Positions 13,399 to 17,632 of a stretch of 17,632 nt of DNA are shown piece by piece (the stretch's first letter is position 1; every line of letters starts with the position of its first letter). This stretch comes from CAZGSV01 sp964528605 (lineage in GTDB: Bacteria > Armatimonadota > Zipacnadia > CAZGSV01). The DNA lies in NCBI GenBank assembly GCA_964528605.1, contig CAZGSV010000069.1:1-17632 (forward strand). Direction: 5' to 3'. The notes under the pieces were generated by a model. The model was not told where the DNA came from, did not search any database, and saw nothing but the letters and a program-made list of their open reading frames with translations. The translations under genes were made by a program, and so were the position numbers.

Positions 13399-14784
13399 AT
13401 GAACTTCATCATCATCGTCTCCGACACCCTCAGGCGCGATCACCTGGGCTGCTACGGCAACGACTGGATCAAGACCCCCTGTGTTGACCGCTTCGCCGCC
13501 GGCGCTACCGTCTTCGACCGCTACTACACCGGCTCCTTCCCCACTATTCCCCACCGCACCGACCTTGTCACCGGCCGCTTCACCTTCACCTATCGCGACT
13601 GGTCCCCTCTCGGCAATCAGGAGACCGTCCTTGCCCAGGTACTCGGCGAGGGCGGCTACGTCTCCATGCTCATCGTGGACACCCCGCACATGCTGCGCGA
13701 CTCCTTCGGCTTCGACCGCGGCTTCACCGCCTGGGAATGGATCCGCGGCCAGGAAAACGACCGCTACCGCACCCACCCCCTCGAAGTCCAGATGCCTTGC
13801 GACCCCGTCAAACTGCGCGAGACCACCCGCACCGTCACTCAATACCTCCGCAACGTCGCCGACCGCAAGTACGAAAGCGACTACTTCGCCCCCCAGACCA
13901 TGGCCAAGGCCTGCGAGTGGCTCCAGCATAACTACAAGCGCGACAAGTTCCTTCTCTACGTGGACACCTTTGACCCACACGAACCCTGGGACCCTCCGCG
14001 CTACTACACCGACCTTTACGACCCCGGCTATCAGGGCGAAGAAGTCACCTACCCCATCTACGGCCCCTGCTCCTACCTAACCGAAGCCGAACTCCGCCAT
14101 GTCCGCGCCCTCTACGCCGGCGAGGTTACCATGGTTGACCGCTGGGTCGGCCGCCTGCTCCGCACCGTAGAGGACCTCGGCCTGCTCGACAACACCGCCA
14201 TCTTCTTCCTCACGGACCACGGCTTCTACTTCGGCGAACACGGCCTCATCGGCAAGATCACGCTCCTTTATGAAGAGGTCAACCACGCCCCCCTCATCGC
14301 CCGCCTGCCCGGCCAGCGTCAAGGCGGCCGTTGCCCCGCCTTCGTCCAACCCGCGGACATCATGCCGAGCATCCTCGAACTCGCCGGCGCGCCTATCCCC
14401 GACACCGTGCAAGGTTCCTCGCTCGTGCCCCTGCTCAGCGGCCGCTCCGACGCCGTGCGCGACTGCGCCGTCTCCTCCTGGGCCATAACCCACCCCCCGG
14501 CCTCCGGCAGACTCGAACTGGACCCCGAGAATCCTTACGAATGGCTCCGCCGCGCGCGGCAAGTGAAGTCCTCGACCATCGTCATGGACGACTGGGCCCT
14601 GGTCTGTGGCGCCGGCGACGTCCACCCTGAACTCTACAATCTCGCCCAAGACCCCCGCCAGCAAAGGAATCTGATCTCAACTCAGGCCGACCTCGCCCAG
14701 CGGCTGCATCGCCGCTACGTCGACTTCCTCGAGAGCCTCGGCACCAGCGAGGAGTACCTAGCGGCGCGCAGGCAACTCCTGTGA
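13399..14784 (+). CDS. Sulfatase-fold (alkaline phosphatase superfamily) hydrolase with Thr at the formylglycine position
   Basis: A 461-residue protein with sulfatase motifs: IIIVSDTLRRDHLGCYG (D9, metal), the C/S-x-P-x-R region reading T49-I-P-H-R53 then TDLVTGR, DTFDPHEPWDPP (H194), FFLTDHGFYFGEHGLIGK (D273, H274 and K286) and a C-terminal YNLAQDPRQQRNLI. No signal peptide is seen, so it is probably cytoplasmic. Because Thr replaces the Cys/Ser that becomes formylglycine, it should not be a classical sulfatase; it may be a phosphoesterase or phosphotransferase using Thr directly, as in phosphoglycerol transferases of the superfamily (inference). ATG start with AGGAGGG about 7 nt upstream. 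It overlaps the next gene by 4 bp (GTGA). Confidence 0.93.
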   Translation: MNFIIIVSDTLRRDHLGCYGNDWIKTPCVDRFAAGATVFDRYYTGSFPTIPHRTDLVTGRFTFTYRDWSPLGNQETVLAQVLGEGGYVSMLIVDTPHMLRDSFGFDRGFTAWEWIRGQENDRYRTHPLEVQMPCDPVKLRETTRTVTQYLRNVADRKYESDYFAPQTMAKACEWLQHNYKRDKFLLYVDTFDPHEPWDPPRYYTDLYDPGYQGEEVTYPIYGPCSYLTEAELRHVRALYAGEVTMVDRWVGRLLRTVEDLGLLDNTAIFFLTDHGFYFGEHGLIGKITLLYEEVNHAPLIARLPGQRQGGRCPAFVQPADIMPSILELAGAPIPDTVQGSSLVPLLSGRSDAVRDCAVSSWAITHPPASGRLELDPENPYEWLRRARQVKSSTIVMDDWALVCGAGDVHPELYNLAQDPRQQRNLISTQADLAQRLHRRYVDFLESLGTSEEYLAARRQLL

Positions 14785-15287
14785 GCGACCCCGCTCCCCA
14801 CCTGGACCCGCCTCCCCCGCGCGCGGCGCGCGCGCCCCGCTTCCTGTGCGACGCTATGCTCGGCCGGCTAGCCCGTTGGCTCCGTGTGCTCGGCTACGAC
14901 ACCCATTACGACGCGGACATCAGCGACGTGCGCGCGCTCGCCCTCTGCCAGCGCGAGGACCGCATCCTCATCACTCGTGACCGTCAACTCGCCCAGCGCG
15001 CCCGTGGCGTGCAGGCCCTGCTGCTGGATAGCCATTACCTCGACGAGCAACTCGCCCGCGTGGTCGCCGCCTGCAAACTCGACCTCTCCCAGCCCCACCT
15101 AACCCGCTGCCTCATCTGCAACCGCAGGACCCGCGCCGTCACCCGCGAAGAGGTCGCCCCACTCGTGCCCCCCTACGTCCTCGCCACCACCAAGGAATTC
15201 ACCCGCTGCCCCAAGTGCGGCCGCGTCTACTGGCCCGGCACCCACCGCGCCCGCATCGAAGTCCGCCTGCGCAGACTCTCCGCCTAG
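14781..15287 (+). CDS. Mut7-C / DUF82 PIN-like putative RNase with zinc ribbon
   Basis: A 168-residue protein of the Mut7-C family (a PIN-like nuclease fold fused to a zinc ribbon). The PIN-like part has RFLCDAMLGRLARWLRVLGY (acidic D24), DADISDVRALALCQREDRIL (D44) and ITRDRQLAQRARG (D67). The zinc ribbon has C110-x2-C113 (RCLICN) and C143-x2-C146 (RCPKCGRVYWPGTH). The N-terminal 19 residues are a Pro/Ala-rich extension of doubtful use; the GTG start at 14781 is nevertheless kept because it overlaps the sulfatase-like stop as GTGA. Probably cytoplasmic. RNase activity is predicted for the family, not shown here. Its stop codon overlaps the convergent gene's stop. Confidence 0.93.
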   Translation: MSDPAPHLDPPPPRAARAPRFLCDAMLGRLARWLRVLGYDTHYDADISDVRALALCQREDRILITRDRQLAQRARGVQALLLDSHYLDEQLARVVAACKLDLSQPHLTRCLICNRRTRAVTREEVAPLVPPYVLATTKEFTRCPKCGRVYWPGTHRARIEVRLRRLSA

Positions 15288-16114
15288 TCCGGCTGCCGCT
15301 CGTCAATCACACGCGCGCGGCGCGGCGCCTTGAACGCGAAGGCATCGTCCTCCACCTTCTCATCCGCCTGCGTCTTGAGGGCCTTCGCCTCGACCACGAC
15401 CACCAAGTCCGTCATCTCATACTGCCCGCCTACCGAGGTGCTCACCGCCTCCGGCGCCACCGCCTCAATCCGATACCCCTTCAACAGCCAGGCGCCACGC
15501 TCCACCCACAGCGTCACCCGCGCCGTCGGCCGCGGGCCCTCCTCGCGCAGCGGCGGCCCGGCCAACTCGAACGCTATCTCGTCAAAGTCCTCCCCCCCCG
15601 GCCCTGCGTAGAGCACGTCTCCCACCACATCCTCCGCCATCCCTGCTAACAGCACGCGCTCCAACAGCGGGCTCAAGTCCAGGCCCTTGATGTTGTCGGG
15701 AGGCTTGCGCAGCACTACCGCCTCGCCTATGCCTCCCTCCTCAAAACGAAAAGCCTGGTAGTAGTCCTGCACCACTCCTCCGAAGCATTGCAGCGTGTGC
15801 CGCGTCTCCGCCCCCTCCGTCTGCGTCGCCTCGCCGCTCTGCGCCTCTGCCATCTTCCACACGAGCTGATATAGGACATCCATCGGCTGCCGGAAGACCA
15901 GGGTGTAGGTGGCCTCCACCTTCTCCTCAAACCCGAGCGCCCGTTTGCTCACCGTCAACTGACCCTCAACCCGCAGCGACTGCAGCCCCCGGTAACGCTC
16001 GACTACCCGCTTCAGCACCTCCTGCGCCGGCAGAGGCGCCTCCTCCGCCCAGGCCCACGCCCCGCCCAACGCCAGCCCCATGAACAGCACAGTGGCCGCA
16101 AACGTCGCTCTCAT
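15284..16114 (-). CDS. Exported LolA/DUF2092-like periplasmic protein
   Basis: A 276-residue protein with a signal peptide (residues 1-23, ending AWAWA) and then an amphipathic helix EVLKRVVERYRGLQSLRVEG, followed by beta-rich sequence such as VEATYTLVFRQPMDVLYQLV. The final part has VTLWVERGAWLLKGYRIEAV and DAFAFKAPRRARVID. This pattern fits the LolA/LppX-type half-barrel proteins and the DUF2092 family, which bind lipids or lipoproteins in the periplasm; the specific ligand is unknown. It has no lipobox. The ATG directly follows the pheA stop (TAAATG), and its GGAGG lies inside the last pheA codons, so the two are translationally coupled although functionally unrelated. Confidence 0.83.
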   Translation of the reverse strand: MRATFAATVLFMGLALGGAWAWAEEAPLPAQEVLKRVVERYRGLQSLRVEGQLTVSKRALGFEEKVEATYTLVFRQPMDVLYQLVWKMAEAQSGEATQTEGAETRHTLQCFGGVVQDYYQAFRFEEGGIGEAVVLRKPPDNIKGLDLSPLLERVLLAGMAEDVVGDVLYAGPGGEDFDEIAFELAGPPLREEGPRPTARVTLWVERGAWLLKGYRIEAVAPEAVSTSVGGQYEMTDLVVVVEAKALKTQADEKVEDDAFAFKAPRRARVIDERQPD

Positions 16115-17179
16115 TTATCCGCCCTCCGGATACGACCCCAGCACCTTGAAGAACAGGCATTGCCCCTGCGCCGCCTGCAATGCCTCCGCCACCCGCGCCT
16201 CGCGCCGGTGCCCCACCAAGTCCACGAAGAACATGTACTCCCATTGCCTGGTCTTGATCGGCCGGCTCTGGATCATCGTCAGGTTCAGGCCCCGCTCCGC
16301 CAGCGGCGCCAGAAAGGCGTGCAGCGCCCCCGACTTGTGCATCGTGCTCGCTGCCAGCGAGGTCTTGTCCGCGCCCGTCGGCTCCGGCTCCTCACGGCCC
16401 ATCACCAGGAACCGCGTCCGGTTGCCCACATAGTCCTCAATGTTCTCCACCAAGGCCACCAGCCCCCGCAGCTCCCCGGCCTCCCGGCTCGCCACCGCGG
16501 CGCCTTCCTCGTCCTGGCTCGCGCGTTCCGCCCCCTCGGCCGTGTTCGCCACCTCCACCCATCCCGTCTGCGGCAAGTTCTGCCGCAGCCAGTTCGCGCA
16601 CTGCTGCAAAGCAATCGGTATCGAGTAGACTCGCCGCACCCGCTCCAGAGGCCCCTTGCCGACCAAGCAGTGGTGCACGTCCACGAATACCTCGGCGCAT
16701 ATGCGCAGCGGCGTGTCCACCAGCCGGTCAAGCGTAGCCCCTATCTGCCCCTCGGAAGAGTTCTCTATCGCTACCACCGCGTAGTCCACCTGACCTCGCT
16801 CAGCCGCGTCGAAAACCGCCGGAATGTCGTGGCCCGACCTGAACACCGCCGCCGACCCGAAGAACCTCTGCGCCGCGGCGTGGTGCCAACTCCCCTCCGG
16901 CCCGTGATACGCCACCACCAACTCTCGCTGCACCGCCCGGCACGCGGACAGTACCTCCCGATATATCGCCTCCAGATCTTGCACCCGCAGCGGCCCCTCG
17001 CCCCTCTTCACCACCGCCTGAATAACCGCTTGCTCCCGGGCCGTGTCCAGCGGCCCCTTCCCCTCCTGCGCCTTCTCTCGCCCAATCAGCGCCGCCAGAC
17101 GCGCGCGCTCGTTCAGCAACGCGACAATCTGCCCGTCCAAACCGTCAATCTGTCGTCGGTGATCGTCTATGGACATCAT
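16115..17179 (-). CDS. pheA: Bifunctional chorismate mutase-prephenate dehydratase (P-protein)
   Basis: A 354-residue enzyme that turns chorismate into phenylpyruvate for phenylalanine synthesis. Residues 1-88 are an AroQ chorismate mutase (DDHRRQIDGLDGQIVALLNE, then ARLAALIGREK). The dehydratase domain (about 90-262) contains GPEGSWHHAAAQRFFG, AIENSSEGQIGATLDRLVDT and the catalytic T255-R256-F257 in GNRTRFLVM. The ACT regulatory domain (about 272-350) has KTSLAASTMHKSGALHAFL and IQSRPIKTRQWEYMFFVDL, so allosteric control by Phe is likely. The usual GTF and ESRP signatures read GSW and QSRP. The start is ATG 17179 (or 17176), with GAGGGG about 7 nt upstream; the longer frame upstream has no family match. 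Confidence 0.95.
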   Translation of the reverse strand: MMSIDDHRRQIDGLDGQIVALLNERARLAALIGREKAQEGKGPLDTAREQAVIQAVVKRGEGPLRVQDLEAIYREVLSACRAVQRELVVAYHGPEGSWHHAAAQRFFGSAAVFRSGHDIPAVFDAAERGQVDYAVVAIENSSEGQIGATLDRLVDTPLRICAEVFVDVHHCLVGKGPLERVRRVYSIPIALQQCANWLRQNLPQTGWVEVANTAEGAERASQDEEGAAVASREAGELRGLVALVENIEDYVGNRTRFLVMGREEPEPTGADKTSLAASTMHKSGALHAFLAPLAERGLNLTMIQSRPIKTRQWEYMFFVDLVGHRREARVAEALQAAQGQCLFFKVLGSYPEGG

Positions 17180-17212
17180 TATCTCGCCCCTCGCCCACCT
17201 CCCATTGGCTGG

Positions 17213-17240
17213 TTGCATCCTACCAAGGCACTGCTATACT
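17213..17240 (+). promoter_or_regulatory. Extended -10 promoter for accD
   Basis: TTGCAT (17213-17218), a 16-bp spacer, and TGC-TATACT, where the -10 hexamer occupies 17235-17240 (5 of 6) and the preceding TG makes an extended -10. The expected start is about 17247, leaving a leader of about 107 nt before accD. The -35 is weak (3 of 6), as is common for extended -10 promoters. Confidence 0.6.
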
Positions 17241-17245
17241 GTAAA
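17217..17245 (-). promoter_or_regulatory. Divergent promoter for pheA
   Basis: Minus strand: -35 TTTACA (17245-17240, 5 of 6), a 17-bp spacer, and -10 TAGGAT (17222-17217, 4 of 6). The expected start is about 17210, about 31 nt before the pheA ATG. Its -35 overlaps the accD -10 by one base and its -10 overlaps the accD -35. Confidence 0.6.
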
Positions 17246-17353
17246 GATGTCACGATTGCCGGTCAGCGCACGCGTCGCCAGGGTACCCCCTCTCTGCCAC
17301 ACGATTGAGTAGAGCGACGCAGTCTTCCCGGCCGCTTCCTGTCGAGGTGAATG

Positions 17354-17632
17354 ATGGTTCCAGACTGGTTCAAGGAGCGCATTTCCCGCTTCCGCGAGCG
17401 GGTCAGCACCATCCCAGACGACCTCTGGGTCAAGTGCCCCGCTTGCACCAACCAAATCTACAAGGGCGAGTGGGAGCGCGCCCTCAAGGTCTGCCCCCGC
17501 TGCGGCTACCACTTCCGCCTCACCGCCGCCGAGCGCCTCGACATGACCGTTGACCCGGACTCCTTCGTCCCCTTCGGTCTCGACCTCCCCGACGCCGATC
17601 CCCTCGACTTCCCCGAATACCTTGACAAACTC
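17354..17632 (+). CDS. accD: Acetyl-CoA carboxylase carboxyltransferase beta subunit AccD (3' end cut by window edge)
   Basis: The first 93 codons of AccD, the beta subunit of the carboxyltransferase that makes malonyl-CoA for fatty acid synthesis. The N-terminal zinc ribbon is complete: W-V-K-C-P-A-C, 15 residues, then V-C-P-R-C-G-Y-H, followed by FRLTAAERLDMTVDPDSFVP and the start of the carboxyltransferase fold (FGLDLPDADPLDFPEYLDKL). The start is ATG 17354, 6 nt after GAGG; an ATG one codon earlier is too close to that site. It is divergent from pheA. The crotonase-fold active site lies beyond the window. Confidence 0.97.
   Translation, partial: MVPDWFKERISRFRERVSTIPDDLWVKCPACTNQIYKGEWERALKVCPRCGYHFRLTAAERLDMTVDPDSFVPFGLDLPDADPLDFPEYLDKL

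Noticed and set aside
14818..14834. CG-alternating run near the start of the Mut7-C gene, possibly Z-DNA or a repeat.
   Set aside because: Short, inside codons for an Arg/Ala-rich segment; expected at this GC content.

Overview
The window is a GC-rich, densely coded bacterial chromosome segment with 18 complete genes and two genes cut by its edges. The flagellar L-ring and P-ring genes (flgH, flgI), a LolA/DUF2092-type exported protein and an HtrA/Deg protease indicate a flagellated organism with a two-membrane envelope. No rRNA, tRNA, CRISPR array or transposase is visible. The mix of a DUF6754-type membrane cluster, tandem amidohydrolase-like genes, a Mut7-C protein and hairpin-rich intergenic repeats recalls poorly sampled phyla such as Armatimonadota. 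That placement is a guess, not a demonstration.

Layout. (1) 1-3802, minus strand: rod and ring operon flgF-flgG-flgA-flgH-flgI, with flgI cut by the left edge. (2) 3803-4185: non-coding, holding a chain of short perfect hairpins bounded in part by inverted GTAGGAGC octamers. (3) 4186-8095, minus strand: six tightly packed genes (PH-like membrane protein, small soluble protein, DUF6754-type protein, and three more membrane proteins) behind a near-consensus sigma-70 promoter. This is the best candidate for an uncharacterised system. (4) 8441-9937, plus strand: a membrane-anchored HtrA protease, followed by a large inverted-repeat element and a strong intrinsic terminator. (5) 10191-13224, minus strand: a ComEA-like DNA-binding protein, an amidohydrolase-fold protein that has lost its metal ligands, an intact amidohydrolase, and a DegT-type aminotransferase, behind a strong promoter. 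(6) 13399-15287, plus strand: a sulfatase-fold hydrolase with Thr in place of the formylglycine Cys/Ser, overlapping a Mut7-C/zinc-ribbon protein. (7) 15284-17179, minus strand: pheA (chorismate mutase-prephenate dehydratase) and a LolA/DUF2092-like exported protein. (8) 17354 to the right edge, plus strand: accD, sharing an overlapping divergent promoter region with pheA.

Whole-window feature: the plus strand is C-rich whichever strand is coding. Plus-strand genes favour C-ending codons and minus-strand genes favour G-ending codons. This is what strong replication-strand skew would give, with the minus direction (16 of 20 genes) as the leading strand.
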